Origin: CAYUKK01 sp964445305
GTDB taxonomy: Bacteria > Acidobacteriota > Aminicenantia > Aminicenantales > UBA8522
Direction: 5' to 3'
Assembly: GCA_964445305.1 (NCBI GenBank)
Contig: CAYUKK010000016.1
Location: 1-54,409 of the forward strand
Length of the DNA stretch: 54,409 bases
Under the pieces are notes generated by a model. It searched no databases and was not told the origin of the DNA. It worked only from the letters and a program-made list of their open reading frames with translations. The position numbers and the translations under genes are program-made. Shown here piece after piece: positions 1 through 7,941 of the stretch (positions are counted from its first letter, which is position 1; each line of letters begins with the position of its first letter).

Positions 1-342
1 CACACCGAAAAACTCTACCTCAACATCAATACCGCCATCCCCTGCGGCCTCATCGTCAACGAGCTCGTCTCCAACGCCTTCAAGCATGCCTTCCCCGAAG
101 GAAGAAGCGGCGAGGTCGAGATAAGCTTCCGGCGGCTGGCCAACGATGGCTATGAGCTGCGGGTGCGCGACGACGGCGTCGGCTTTCCCGAGGGGCTCGA
201 CTTCCGCCAGACAGAAAGCCTCGGCCTCCAAATCGTCTCCACCCTCGTCACCCAGCTGGAGGCGAACCTCAAGCTCGACCGTCAAAACGGCACCACGTTC
301 ACCCTTATCTTCAATGAAGTAGCGCCCAAAAAAAGACCATAG
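1..342 (+). CDS. Sensor histidine kinase, C-terminal ATPase part (5'-truncated by window)
   Basis: Open in frame 1 from the window edge to TAG at 340-342, so only the last 113 residues are seen. They form a HATPase_c domain: an N-box (NELVSNAFKHAFP, about residues 20-32), a G1 box (DDGVGFPEG) and a shortened G2 region (SLGLQIVSTL). The NAFKHAFP form of the N-box is typical of the HisKA_2/HWE-type kinases that pair with stand-alone receivers. The gene ends 3 bp before a response regulator, so the two are probably a cognate two-component pair in one transcript. The sensor domain and phosphorylated histidine lie outside the window, so the signal cannot be inferred. Confidence 0.9.
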   Translation, partial: HTEKLYLNINTAIPCGLIVNELVSNAFKHAFPEGRSGEVEISFRRLANDGYELRVRDDGVGFPEGLDFRQTESLGLQIVSTLVTQLEANLKLDRQNGTTFTLIFNEVAPKKRP

Positions 343-345
343 CCC

Positions 346-1689
346 ATGGACAAGACCCGTCTTCTCATCGTCGAGGATGAAGGGCTCGTCGCCCGCGACC
401 TCGAGAACATGACCCGAACCATGGGCTATGAAGTCTTGGGTGTGGCCAGCACAGCCGATGAGGCGTTGGTCCAGGTGGCCTGCCTCCATCCCGACCTTGT
501 CCTCATGGACGTCGTCATCAAGGGAACCCTGGATGGAATCGCTGCCGCCGAGAGAATCTGGGAAATCTATCACATCCCCGTCATTTATGTCACGGCCTAC
601 ACGGATGAGGTGACCGTCCAACGGGCGACCCTGAGCCAGCCTTTCGGTTACATCCTTAAGCCCTTCGACGAGCGGGAGCTCAAGATCGCGGTCGAGATGG
701 CCGTTTACAAGTCCCGGATGGCCCTCAAACTCAAGGAAAGGGAGGAATGGCTCTCGGCCCTGCTCAAGAGCATCGGCGACGGAGTCATCGCCACGGACAG
801 CGAAGAAAGGGTCACCTTCCTCAACCCCCTGGCCGAAAAACTCACGGGCTGGAAGCATGAGGAAGCCTTGAAAAGGCCCCTGGCCGAAGTTTTCTCCACT
901 GTCACCCCTGGCCGTGAAGCCTCGCCCATGGATGGAAGATCGCCCGAAGAAACAACCCTCCGCTCCAAGAACGGCTCGACCTTCCCCATCGAAAAAATCA
1001 TCATGCCCATCAACTCTTCAGGCGGAAACTCGAGCGGCTGCGTCATCGTCTTCCGCGATATCAGCGCCCGCAAACAGACGGAACAGGCGCTCAAGGAGAG
1101 CCGGGACAGGCTTCATCAAGCCCTCCAGGGGACCATCCAGGCCATGGCTCTGACCATCGAAATCCGGGACCCCTACACCGCCGGCCACCAGCGCCGGGTG
1201 AGCAAACTCGCCTGCGCCATCGCTGAAGAGATAGGCTTGCCCGAGGAACAGATCGAGGGGCTGCGTGTCGCCGGCGATATACATGATATCGGCAAAATCT
1301 ATGTCCCCGCCGAAATCCTGAGCAAGCCCGGCCAGATCACGGCCATTGAGTACGGCATTATCAAGACTCATCCCCAGGTTGGCTACGATATCCTCAAGAC
1401 CATCAAATTTCCCTGGCCGGTGGCCCAGATTGTCCTCCAGCACCATGAGCGTCTGGACGGCTCGGGCTATCCCCTCGGCCTTTCCGGCGACCAGATTCTC
1501 AAGGAAGCGAGGATCCTCATTGTGGCTGATATCGTCGAAGCGATGTCCTCCCACCGACCTTACCGTCCGGCCCATGGTATCGACAGAGCCCTCGAAGAGA
1601 TAACTCAGAATAAGGGGATTCAATACGACGCTGACGTCGTCGATGCCTGCGTCCGGCTGTTTAGGCAAAAGAACTTTCGCTTCGACTGA
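346..1689 (+). CDS. Response regulator: receiver-PAS-HD-GYP cyclic-di-GMP phosphodiesterase
   Basis: A 447-aa protein with three domains. Residues 1-120 are a receiver with the acidic pair E10/D11, phosphoacceptor D55 (VLMDV) and the lysine of ILKPFD. Residues about 130-245 are a PAS domain (GDGVIATD, FLNPLAEKLTGW) ending in a PAC-like FRDISARKQTEQ. Residues about 260-445 are an HD-GYP domain with the HD pair in DIHDIGK and the signature HHERLDGSGYP. HD-GYP enzymes hydrolyse cyclic-di-GMP, so phosphorylation by the upstream kinase probably controls c-di-GMP levels. All catalytic motifs look intact. The ATG at 346 is 3 bp after the kinase stop. Confidence 0.93.
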   Translation: MDKTRLLIVEDEGLVARDLENMTRTMGYEVLGVASTADEALVQVACLHPDLVLMDVVIKGTLDGIAAAERIWEIYHIPVIYVTAYTDEVTVQRATLSQPFGYILKPFDERELKIAVEMAVYKSRMALKLKEREEWLSALLKSIGDGVIATDSEERVTFLNPLAEKLTGWKHEEALKRPLAEVFSTVTPGREASPMDGRSPEETTLRSKNGSTFPIEKIIMPINSSGGNSSGCVIVFRDISARKQTEQALKESRDRLHQALQGTIQAMALTIEIRDPYTAGHQRRVSKLACAIAEEIGLPEEQIEGLRVAGDIHDIGKIYVPAEILSKPGQITAIEYGIIKTHPQVGYDILKTIKFPWPVAQIVLQHHERLDGSGYPLGLSGDQILKEARILIVADIVEAMSSHRPYRPAHGIDRALEEITQNKGIQYDADVVDACVRLFRQKNFRFD

Positions 1690-1748
1690 CGCCATCCTGC
1701 CTTTAGACGGGAGTTGCCGCGGGAATTTAAATGAGGAAAGTTTATAAA

Positions 1749-1823
1749 CGCCCCCGACGGGATTTGAACCCGTGTTGCCGCCTTGAAAGGGCGATGTCCT
1801 AGTCCTGGCTAGACGACAGGGGC
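1749..1823 (-). tRNA. tRNA-Glu (anticodon TTC)
   Basis: On the minus strand the sequence folds as a cloverleaf. A 7-bp acceptor stem starts GCCCCTG and pairs with CGGGGGC, discriminator G. The anticodon arm is CGCC-CTTTCAA-GGCG with anticodon TTC, and the T-arm is ACGGG-TTCAAAT-CCCGT. The body is 75 nt and CCA is not encoded (the next bases are T-rich). It lies 13 bp downstream of tRNA-Lys on the same strand and is probably co-transcribed with it. Confidence 0.96.
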
Positions 1824-1836
1824 GAGGGTTCGAAAA

Positions 1837-1911
1837 TGGTGAGCCGTGCTGGACTCGAACCAGCGACACCCGGCTTAAAAGGCCGGTGCTCTCCCTCTGA
1901 GCTAACGGCCC
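1837..1911 (-). tRNA. tRNA-Lys (anticodon TTT)
   Basis: Cloverleaf on the minus strand: acceptor stem GGGCCGT/ACGGCTC with one G-T pair, D-arm GCTC-AGAGGGA-GAGC, anticodon stem CCGGC/GCCGG with loop CTTTTAA (anticodon TTT), and T-arm GCTGG-TTCGAGT-CCAGC. The discriminator is A and the 3' CCA is encoded (1837-1839), unlike the neighbouring tRNA-Glu. It is the first gene of the two-tRNA unit, about 20 bp after its promoter. Confidence 0.97.
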
Positions 1912-1931
1912 CCGCAGAACGAGAAGCAATA

Positions 1932-1960
1932 TTTATAGATGATTAAGAGAAAAGAGTCAA
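1932..1960 (-). promoter_or_regulatory. Sigma-70 promoter of the tRNA-Lys/tRNA-Glu unit
   Basis: The minus strand shows TTGACT (1960-1955), a 17-bp spacer and TATAAA (1937-1932). The -10 box ends 20 bp before the first base of tRNA-Lys. It lies between that tRNA and the stop codon of the exported-protein gene upstream. Confidence 0.75.
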
Positions 1961-1967
1961 TATCGGC

Positions 1968-2669
1968 TCAGCTGATCAGTTCCATTTTGGCGATGACCCA
2001 CCGGCCTCGCCGAACGAGGTTGATGGCCTCGTCCTTAAGCTCATACCTTTTTAAATAGAAGCGGTACGTCTTCACCTGGCCATCCTTGCCCACGATTTTG
2101 ACATCGACTTCCTTGGCGTGAACTGTGCCCGTCAGTTCTCTAATGTTAGGAATATCACCAGCGTCCAGGGAGAATAAGGAAATGTCCTGTTCCCTCTGGG
2201 CGGCGGCTTTAGCTTCGTTGTACTGCTTCTGCAGCTGCCGGTGGATCTCCCTTTCCTCATCAAATTTGGCCTGCAACTCGTCGACCTTCTTCTTCGCTGC
2301 CGCTTTGGCTCCGCCCGTCCGGGCCGCTTTGAGCTCTTCCTGAGCCGCATAGAGAGCGTCTTCGGCATCCATGACCGGACCGACATGGCCTTCCAAGCTC
2401 TTCTTCAACTCCAATTCCTTGGCGTTGAGATCGGGGAGAGTGGCCGGGTCGATTTTCTCCTCGCTGACGCTAATGATTTCCCAGGACTGCACATCGAGAG
2501 AGGTCGGTTCCACGGCCATTTTCGACATCGTCGCTGTATCCTTCAGAGAGACGGCGTGGAAATATCTCTCCAAAAGACCTTTTTCAGGATGGGACTTGCA
2601 GTTCTGGAGGTTGGCCATAACAAAAAGAAAAGTCACGATACCGATAACGATCAACCCTTTTCTTCTCAT
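1968..2669 (-). CDS. Exported coiled-coil protein of unknown function
   Basis: A 233-aa protein with a basic start (MRRKG), a hydrophobic segment of about 17 residues and a Cys at the end of it (NLQNC). It therefore looks exported and may be a lipoprotein, although Q-N before the Cys is a poor lipobox. Residues about 85-165 are Glu/Lys/Ala-rich and predicted coiled coil (AAQEELKAARTGG, AKKKVDELQAKFDEE). The C-terminal 60 residues are a beta-rich segment (VDVKIVGKDGQVKTYRFYLKR). I chose the ATG at 2669 because GGAGG lies 4-5 bp upstream; an in-frame start at 2684 would put that ribosome site inside the gene. I do not recognise the family. Confidence 0.75.
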   Translation of the reverse strand: MRRKGLIVIGIVTFLFVMANLQNCKSHPEKGLLERYFHAVSLKDTATMSKMAVEPTSLDVQSWEIISVSEEKIDPATLPDLNAKELELKKSLEGHVGPVMDAEDALYAAQEELKAARTGGAKAAAKKKVDELQAKFDEEREIHRQLQKQYNEAKAAAQREQDISLFSLDAGDIPNIRELTGTVHAKEVDVKIVGKDGQVKTYRFYLKRYELKDEAINLVRRGRWVIAKMELIS

Positions 2670-2764
2670 TATTCCTCCTTCCAACTCAAAGTTAATGTTA
2701 TTGTGCTTGAATTTTACTTTTTTTTCAAGCCAAAAAGCAAGCCTAAAATTTGTCTATTTTTTTG

Positions 2765-2793
2765 TTGACAAAGAAAAGAATTCTCCCTAAAAT
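2765..2793 (+). promoter_or_regulatory. Candidate sigma-70 promoter P1 for the Hdr/Nuo operon
   Basis: TTGACA (2765-2770), a 17-bp spacer and TAAAAT (2788-2793), preceded by a T-rich tract resembling an UP element. It lies in the AT-rich gap 2670-3095 between the divergent exported-protein gene and hdrC. It would give an mRNA leader of about 295 nt. I see no convincing small gene or known riboswitch in that leader. Confidence 0.55.
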
Positions 2794-2878
2794 CGAATGT
2801 AATTATAAGATAAACTATATTATTCCTATAAATCTTATAGTTACACTAGTCATTGATTGATGCAGGTAATCGAGTACT

Positions 2879-2908
2879 TTGAGTTGCTCCTTCCCTTTAT
2901 CTTATAAT
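2879..2908 (+). promoter_or_regulatory. Candidate promoter P2 for the Hdr/Nuo operon
   Basis: TTGAGT (2879-2884), an 18-bp spacer and a perfect TATAAT (2903-2908). It lies nearer hdrC than P1 and would leave a leader of about 180 nt. It is an alternative or additional start. The -35 box matches the consensus at four of six positions. Confidence 0.45.
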
Positions 2909-3095
2909 TACCGCTTTCCTGTTGTTTGAAAAAGATGCGAGTTTCAGCTTACAACGTCTCCCCGGTGTGGGGTCCCTGTTCGGCGCACCATCGCCCTCGC
3001 CTTTTTTTCCCAAGGCAAAAGACATCTTGGACAGCCATAGATTCCCAACAGCAAGATGGGGTGACAACAAATGAAATCTTGACAAAGGAGGATGC

Positions 3096-3674
3096 ATGGA
3101 AATCCAGCGAAAAGTGAAGTATGAAGAGGAGTTAGATAGACAGTTCCTTGACCTCATCAAGAACATGTCCGGCTGCGATGATATCGACCGCTGCATCCAG
3201 TGTGGAACTTGCAGCTCCTCTTGCCCCATGGCGGTCTACATGGATTATCCGCCTCGCAAGATCATTGCCATGATCAAGAATGGTTTCCGGGACGAAGCGC
3301 TGCGGAGCTTCACCATCTGGCTCTGTCCATCCTGCTACACCTGCCAGGTCCGCTGCCCCGCCAACATCAAGATTACGGACGTCATGTATGCCCTGAAGAG
3401 GGTTGCCATCGAGAAGGGTGTCTACCCTACCCGATTCGCCATCCCCATCCTGGATAGGGAGATGTCCAAAATCATCGCCACCAACGGCCGCAACTCCGAA
3501 CTCTGGCTGATCCTCAGACTCTACCTCAAGTCCCGCAAACCGCTTGGCCTGCTCAAGATGGCCCCCCTCGGCCTGAAGCTCATGAAAACCGGCCGAATGA
3601 GCTTGAAGAAAGAATCCATCAAGAATAAAAAACAGTTGCGGACGTTATTGAAAGCCTTGAAGGAGGGAGCTTGA
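3096..3674 (+). CDS. hdrC: Heterodisulfide reductase subunit C-like (HdrC)
   Basis: A 192-aa iron-sulfur protein with two CxxCxxCxxxCP motifs: C33/C36/C39/C43 (CIQCGTCSSSCP) and C77/C80/C83/C87 (CPSCYTCQVRCP). Each should bind one [4Fe-4S] cluster, the arrangement of HdrC, which passes electrons between HdrA and HdrB. The C-terminal 70 residues are basic and helical. AAAGGAGG lies a few bases before the ATG. It is the first gene of a long plus-strand operon, and its stop overlaps the start of hdrB (TGATG). Heterodisulfide (CoM-CoB) is a methanogen substrate, so in this bacterium the true disulfide or other acceptor is unknown. Confidence 0.9.
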   Translation: MEIQRKVKYEEELDRQFLDLIKNMSGCDDIDRCIQCGTCSSSCPMAVYMDYPPRKIIAMIKNGFRDEALRSFTIWLCPSCYTCQVRCPANIKITDVMYALKRVAIEKGVYPTRFAIPILDREMSKIIATNGRNSELWLILRLYLKSRKPLGLLKMAPLGLKLMKTGRMSLKKESIKNKKQLRTLLKALKEGA

Positions 3675-4543
3675 TGAACGGTTACATCTATTATCCCGGC
3701 TGTTCTTTGAAGGGGAATTCCAAGCATTATGAGGAATCCATCCTCCCCGTGTTCAAGGAAGTGGGTCTGCCCCTCGAAGAACTGGAAGACTGGAACTGCT
3801 GCGGCGCAACAGCCTATTTCTCCGTCGATGACGGCATGGCCGCCGCCATCTGCGGCCGCAACCTCTCGCTGGCCGAGAAAGCCGAAAAGGACATCGTCGC
3901 CCCGTGTGCGGGCTGCTATCTCACTCTCAAAAAGTCCAACAAGTTCCTAATCGGGGGGAGCGAAAAAGCGGAGAAAATCCTTGCCGCTCTGGAAAAAGCT
4001 GGCCTGAACTACACCGGCAAGGTGGACGTCAAACATCCCCTGGAAGTCCTCACCCAGGACGAAATGCTGGACAAGATAAGAGCCAGAGTTACCCGTCCTC
4101 TCAAGGGACTGCGTGTCGCCTGCTATTATGGCTGCCAGCTGGTTCGGCCTTACACGGACTTCGATGACCCCGACTACCCCACCTCCCTGGACAGGCTGAT
4201 GGCGGCGACCGGAGCAGTGCCGGTCGATTTTTCGGGCAAAACACGTTGCTGCGGCGGCTCCCTCACCGGCACCATCGAGGAGGTCGGGTTGCGGCTCAAT
4301 TACATTCTGCTCAAAGAAGCGAAAAGAAAGGGCGCGGATGTCATTTCGACCATCTGTCCGCTCTGCCAGTTCAACCTTGAAATCCTCCAGGACAAGATGG
4401 TCAAGAAATACAAGGAGGATGTGAGGATGCCTGTGCTCTATTTTAGCCAGCTCCTCGGGCTGGCCATGGGCCTTGCCAAAGAGGATCTTGGTTTCTCCCG
4501 TTCGATCATCGACCTCAAGCCGATGTGGGAGAAAATCGGATAG
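3674..4543 (+). CDS. hdrB: Heterodisulfide reductase subunit B-like (HdrB)
   Basis: A 289-aa protein with two CCG domains. Site 1 has C10, C42-C43 (NCCGA) and C78/C81 (PCAGC). Site 2 has C154, C192-C193 (RCCGG) and C228/C231 (ICPLC). In characterised HdrB these motifs bind two non-cubane [4Fe-4S] clusters that reduce a disulfide, and both sets are complete here, so the active site looks functional. I start at the ATG at 3674, which overlaps the hdrC stop and has AAGGAGGGA upstream; a TTG one codon earlier is less likely. It sits directly between HdrC and the HdrA N-terminal half. Confidence 0.9.
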   Translation: MNGYIYYPGCSLKGNSKHYEESILPVFKEVGLPLEELEDWNCCGATAYFSVDDGMAAAICGRNLSLAEKAEKDIVAPCAGCYLTLKKSNKFLIGGSEKAEKILAALEKAGLNYTGKVDVKHPLEVLTQDEMLDKIRARVTRPLKGLRVACYYGCQLVRPYTDFDDPDYPTSLDRLMAATGAVPVDFSGKTRCCGGSLTGTIEEVGLRLNYILLKEAKRKGADVISTICPLCQFNLEILQDKMVKKYKEDVRMPVLYFSQLLGLAMGLAKEDLGFSRSIIDLKPMWEKIG

Positions 4544-4553
4544 GAGGATGGCA

Positions 4554-5405
4554 ATGAACGAGAACGGTCAACCCCGAATTGGCGTTTTTGTTTGTCACTG
4601 CGGCACCAACATCGCCGGCAAAGTCAATATTACGGAAGTCGTCAACTTCGCCTCCCGCCTGGACAATGTCGTCGTGGCCAGGGAATACAAATTCATGTGC
4701 TCGGACCCGGGCCAAGAATTGATTAAACAGAATATCGAGGAGCACCACCTTAACCGAGTCGTCGTCGCATCTTGCTCGCCGCTCATGCACGAACCGACCT
4801 TCCGCGGCACCACGGCCGCCGGCGGCCTCAACCCCTTCTACTTCCAGATGGCCAACATCCGGGAGCAGGTTTCCTGGGTGACGGTGGACCCAGAGCAGGC
4901 GACCAAAAAGGCCAAGGCTCTCATCTCAGCGGCGGTGCGCCGTGTCGCCCTCCATGACCCTCTGGCCAGAAAAGAAGTGCCCGTCCGGCCCGAAATCCTC
5001 ATCGTGGGCGGAGGAATTGCTGGAATCCACGCTGCCTTGACCTATGCTAACTCCGGCAAGAAGGTTTACCTTATCGAAAAACAACCCTCAATCGGGGGCC
5101 ACATGTCGCTGCTCGACAAGACGTTTCCGACGCTCGATTGCGCCGCCTGCATTCTCACTCCCAAGATGAGCGAAGTGGGAAAGCATCCGAATATCGAGCT
5201 GCTGACCTGGAGTGAAATCGAGGAAATCTCTGGCTATGTCGGAAATTTCAAGGCCAAGATCAAGAAAAAAGCCCGCTATGTAGACATCGATAAATGTAAC
5301 GGCTGCGGCGCCTGCTGGGAAAATTGCCCGACAACCATCACCCCGTCGGAACGAATCATCCGGAAGGGAGATATCATCATCAAGCGAGTGGAGCGCGAAA
5401 ACTGA
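4554..5405 (+). CDS. N-terminal half of HdrA (split HdrA, FAD-binding part)
   Basis: A 283-aa protein covering only the front of HdrA, whose usual length is about 650 aa or more. It has the N-terminal HdrA domain (GVFVCHCGTNIAG, residues 10-22; CSDPGQ; VASCSPLMHEPTFR), the FAD dinucleotide motif VGGGIAG (151-157), IGGHMSLLDKTFPTLDC with C196/C199, and the first motif of the inserted ferredoxin (C248/C251/C254/C258). It then ends cleanly at TGA. The second ferredoxin motif, the rest of the flavin domain and the C-terminal ferredoxin are absent, but appear in the gene at 11940-13697. I chose the ATG at 4554 because GGAGG lies 6 bp upstream; the ATG at 4548 would be 0 bp away. Confidence 0.88.
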   Translation: MNENGQPRIGVFVCHCGTNIAGKVNITEVVNFASRLDNVVVAREYKFMCSDPGQELIKQNIEEHHLNRVVVASCSPLMHEPTFRGTTAAGGLNPFYFQMANIREQVSWVTVDPEQATKKAKALISAAVRRVALHDPLARKEVPVRPEILIVGGGIAGIHAALTYANSGKKVYLIEKQPSIGGHMSLLDKTFPTLDCAACILTPKMSEVGKHPNIELLTWSEIEEISGYVGNFKAKIKKKARYVDIDKCNGCGACWENCPTTITPSERIIRKGDIIIKRVEREN

Positions 5406-5406
5406 C

Positions 5407-5769
5407 ATGAAGCTTCGAGAAATCCAGGCTCTCCTCAAGGCGGAAGTCGTCTGCGGCGAGGAGTATCTGGACAAGGACATCGAGTATGCCGGCGCTTCGG
5501 ACTTGATGAGCGATGTGCTGGCCTTTGGACGAGCTGGTTTGCTCCTCATCACCGGCCTTTCCAACGCCCAATCCGTCCGGACCGCCGACATCGTGGAAGC
5601 CAAAGCCATCATCTACGTCCGCGGCAAGAAACCCGACAAGGACGGCATCGAGCTGGCCAAAAAGAAGGGGATCCCCCTCCTGTCAACAAGACTGATGATG
5701 TACAAAACCTGCGGACTCCTCTTCAGTCACGGCATCGCCGGAATTCCTGAGTCTGAGGAAACAAAGTGA
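5407..5769 (+). CDS. DRTGG-domain protein (first copy)
   Basis: A 120-aa protein beginning 1 bp after the HdrA-N stop. The pattern of a short alpha/beta fold with ASDLMSDVLAFGRAGLLLITG followed by AKAIIYVRGKKPDKDGIELAKKKGIPLLST matches the DRTGG domain, a probable ligand- or nucleotide-sensing domain often found beside CBS and phosphotransacetylase domains. It is a diverged paralogue of the protein at 7600-7941. In many anaerobes DRTGG genes accompany hydrogenase-like clusters; their role is not established. Its stop overlaps the GTG of the next gene (GTGA), implying translational coupling. Confidence 0.8.
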   Translation: MKLREIQALLKAEVVCGEEYLDKDIEYAGASDLMSDVLAFGRAGLLLITGLSNAQSVRTADIVEAKAIIYVRGKKPDKDGIELAKKKGIPLLSTRLMMYKTCGLLFSHGIAGIPESEETK

Positions 5770-6218
5770 ACCATGGAGAGGAGAATGAGCTCACGCAGAC
5801 TTTCGATATCCAGGGCGGCGATTTCGCCCATGCAGGAAGCGTCTCGACCAAGATCAAAGAAATCCTTAAGGAGGTGGGCATCGACCCGGCGGTCATCCGA
5901 CGGGCTTCCATCGTCGCTTACGAGGCAGAAATGAACGTCGTCATGTATGCCCAGAAAGGAACTTTCACTCTCCGCTTGACACCCGGGCAGATCCATTTCC
6001 GAATCGAGGATGAAGGACCGGGCATTCCTGATATCGACTTAGCCATGCAGGAAGGTTTTTCGACGGCGACTGAAGAGATGCGGGAGATGGGCTTCGGCGC
6101 GGGCATGGGACTCCCCAATATCAAGAAAAACGCCGACCGATTCCTCATCTCCTCTTTGGTCGGCAGGGGCACCATGCTCAGCGTGTACATTTTCCTCCGG
6201 CCGGAGGAGAATCCATGA
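5766..6218 (+). CDS. Anti-sigma-factor-like serine kinase ATPase (RsbW/SpoIIAB type)
   Basis: A 150-aa protein that is essentially one HATPase_c domain: an N-box-like YEAEMNVVMYAQKG (about residues 52-65), a G1 box DEGPGIPD and a G2 box GFGAGMGLPN. There is no phosphoacceptor histidine domain, so it resembles the RsbW family that binds ATP and phosphorylates serine on a partner. No STAS antagonist or sigma factor is adjacent. Its target may instead be a DRTGG or hydrogenase-like partner; that is inference. The GTG start at 5766 and the stop at 6218 both overlap neighbouring genes by 4 bp. Confidence 0.82.
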   Translation: MNHGEENELTQTFDIQGGDFAHAGSVSTKIKEILKEVGIDPAVIRRASIVAYEAEMNVVMYAQKGTFTLRLTPGQIHFRIEDEGPGIPDIDLAMQEGFSTATEEMREMGFGAGMGLPNIKKNADRFLISSLVGRGTMLSVYIFLRPEENP

Positions 6219-7594
6219 GCCAGTATTATTACCATTCCATCCGCTTCGACACCGAGAAATGCCGCGGCCGGATGAAGTGCATGCGGGCCTGCCCGACCAA
6301 AGCCATCCGTGTTCGCAACGGCAAAGCGATGATGATCGAGGAGCGTTGCATCGACTGCGGCGAATGCATCACCGTCTGCCCATCGGGAGCCATTGTCCCC
6401 CTGACCGACCCCTTCGGCGAGCTGACCCGCTTCCGGCATACGGTGGCCATCCCTTCCCCCGCCCTCTACGCCCAGTTCGGACGGGAAATCCTGCCCGATA
6501 AAATCCTCGCCGGACTCAAAAAGCTGGGCTTTGACGACGCCTTCGACCTCGCCTACACGTGCGGCGAAGTGAGCTTTGCCATCCAGGAATACCTTCGCGA
6601 GTACAAGGGGCCAAAGCCCCTCATTTCCAATGCCTGCCCGACGGTTGTGCGGCTCATCCAGGTCAAGTATCCCGACCTCATCGACCTCATCATCCCCATC
6701 AACACGCCGCGTGAGATCGCGGCCAAGGAAATCAAGCAGAAGAAGTCCAAGCAATACGGACTGGCCGAGAAAGAAATCGGGGCTTTCTACATCACTCCCT
6801 GCCCCGTCAAGATGATTTCCATCAAGCAGCCAGCCGAGAAGGGGAAATCCTATCTCGACGGCGCCCTGGCTATCGCGGATGTCTATGGCCCCCTTCTTTC
6901 GGCCATGGAGGGCGTGGAAAAGGAAAGCTACCGAAGGGCCCTGGAAAGCATCTGCATCCTGGGCATCGGCTGGGCCATGGTCGGCGGCATCTGCCGGACG
7001 CTTCGTCTTCGCAATTCCCTCGCCGTCTCTGGGCTCACCGAAATCATCAAGGTTTTCGACGATATTGAGCGAGGCAAGCTCCGCAATATTGACTTTGTCG
7101 AAGCCTACTCCTGCACCCAAGGCTGCGTGGGTGGGTCCTTGACGGTGGAAAACATCTACAGCTCCTACAACAAGATTCTCAAGCTCATCGAGACGCTCGA
7201 ATTCGAGAAAATCAAAGCCTGCCCGGACATTCGCGAGGTGAGAAAACTTTACGCCCAGAATTACTTCTTCCTCGAGAGAAAGATCGAGCCCCGGCCGCTC
7301 ACTCCCCTCGACGAGGACCTCAGCCAGGCTATCCGAAAGAGGCGAGAGAAGGAGGAAATCTACGAATCTTTGCCGAAGATTGATTGCGGGGCCTGCGGTT
7401 CTCCCGATTGCCTGAGTTTCGCCGAGGACGTCATCATGGGGAAAGCTCAGCTCACCGATTGTCTGTTCAAAGTGCCCCAGAAATTCCGAGAGCTGGCCGA
7501 GGAGCTCATCCGGCTTTTTGATAAATCGGTCCTGGTGAACCAGTTCTCCCGCTCGCCAGAGAAAGACGATAAATATAAAAAAGGAAAGGAATAA
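6215..7594 (+). CDS. [FeFe]-hydrogenase-like iron-sulfur protein (probable sensory or non-catalytic type)
   Basis: A 459-aa protein with a ferredoxin domain at the start, a hydrogenase large-subunit C-terminal-like domain and a terminal FeS domain (C391/C394/C399/C416). The three H-cluster peptides are recognisable. P1 is SNACP (C141), where the usual TSCCP has lost the first, proton-relay Cys to Ala. P2 is TPCPVKM (C196). P3 is CTQGCVGGS (C300/C304) without the GGGQP ending. All four H-cluster ligand Cys are therefore kept while the proton path is not, as in the group C/D-like or sensory proteins. The first ferredoxin motif has Arg19 in place of one Cys (C16, C22, C26 remain); the second is complete (C45/C48/C51/C55). 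It starts at ATG 6215, overlapping the previous stop by 4 bp. Confidence 0.85.
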   Translation: MSQYYYHSIRFDTEKCRGRMKCMRACPTKAIRVRNGKAMMIEERCIDCGECITVCPSGAIVPLTDPFGELTRFRHTVAIPSPALYAQFGREILPDKILAGLKKLGFDDAFDLAYTCGEVSFAIQEYLREYKGPKPLISNACPTVVRLIQVKYPDLIDLIIPINTPREIAAKEIKQKKSKQYGLAEKEIGAFYITPCPVKMISIKQPAEKGKSYLDGALAIADVYGPLLSAMEGVEKESYRRALESICILGIGWAMVGGICRTLRLRNSLAVSGLTEIIKVFDDIERGKLRNIDFVEAYSCTQGCVGGSLTVENIYSSYNKILKLIETLEFEKIKACPDIREVRKLYAQNYFFLERKIEPRPLTPLDEDLSQAIRKRREKEEIYESLPKIDCGACGSPDCLSFAEDVIMGKAQLTDCLFKVPQKFRELAEELIRLFDKSVLVNQFSRSPEKDDKYKKGKE

Positions 7595-7599
7595 GGCCA

Positions 7600-7941
7600 A
7601 TGAACGTCCGAGAGATTGTTGATGCCCTGGGGCTGCGCGTGTTGACCGCTCCACAGAAGCTGGATGTTGAGGTGAGCGGCGGCTACACGAGCGACCTCCT
7701 CAGCGATGTCATGGCCAACAGCCGGGAAAAGAACATCTGGATTACTCTCCAGGTCCACCAGAACATCGTGGCCGTGGCCAAGCTGAAGGATCTGGCAGCC
7801 ATCCTCCTCGTCAACAACCGTGCTCCCGAGGAAGAAACGGTAAAAAAAGCAGAAGAAGAAGGAGTCCCGATACTCCAAACTTCGGAAACCGCTTTCGTCA
7901 TTTCAGGAAAACTCTACGCCCAGCTGGGCTCGAAAGATTGA
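7600..7941 (+). CDS. DRTGG-domain protein (second copy)
   Basis: A 113-aa protein starting 5 bp after the hydrogenase-like gene. It carries the DRTGG-type core (VSGGYTSDLLSDVMANSREKNIWITLQ) followed by VKKAEEEGVPILQTSETAFVISGKL. It matches the 5407-5769 protein in length and pattern (SDLLSDVMA against SDLMSDVLA). The two copies flank the ATPase and hydrogenase-like genes, which suggests they act in that sub-assembly, perhaps as nucleotide or redox sensors. Its stop overlaps the TTG start of the next gene. Confidence 0.82.
   Translation: MNVREIVDALGLRVLTAPQKLDVEVSGGYTSDLLSDVMANSREKNIWITLQVHQNIVAVAKLKDLAAILLVNNRAPEEETVKKAEEEGVPILQTSETAFVISGKLYAQLGSKD

Noticed and set aside
2926..3117. 63-codon plus-strand frame before hdrC
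   Set aside because: It overlaps the hdrC start region in another frame and has no ribosome site; part of the operon leader.
6215..7594. Calling this a catalytic [FeFe] hydrogenase
   Set aside because: The proton-relay Cys and GGGQP motif are missing, so a catalytic label is not justified.
5918..7654. A 578-codon minus-strand frame opposite the hydrogenase-like gene
   Set aside because: The plus-strand gene has clear Fe-S motifs and coupled starts; the reverse product is low-complexity and domain-free.
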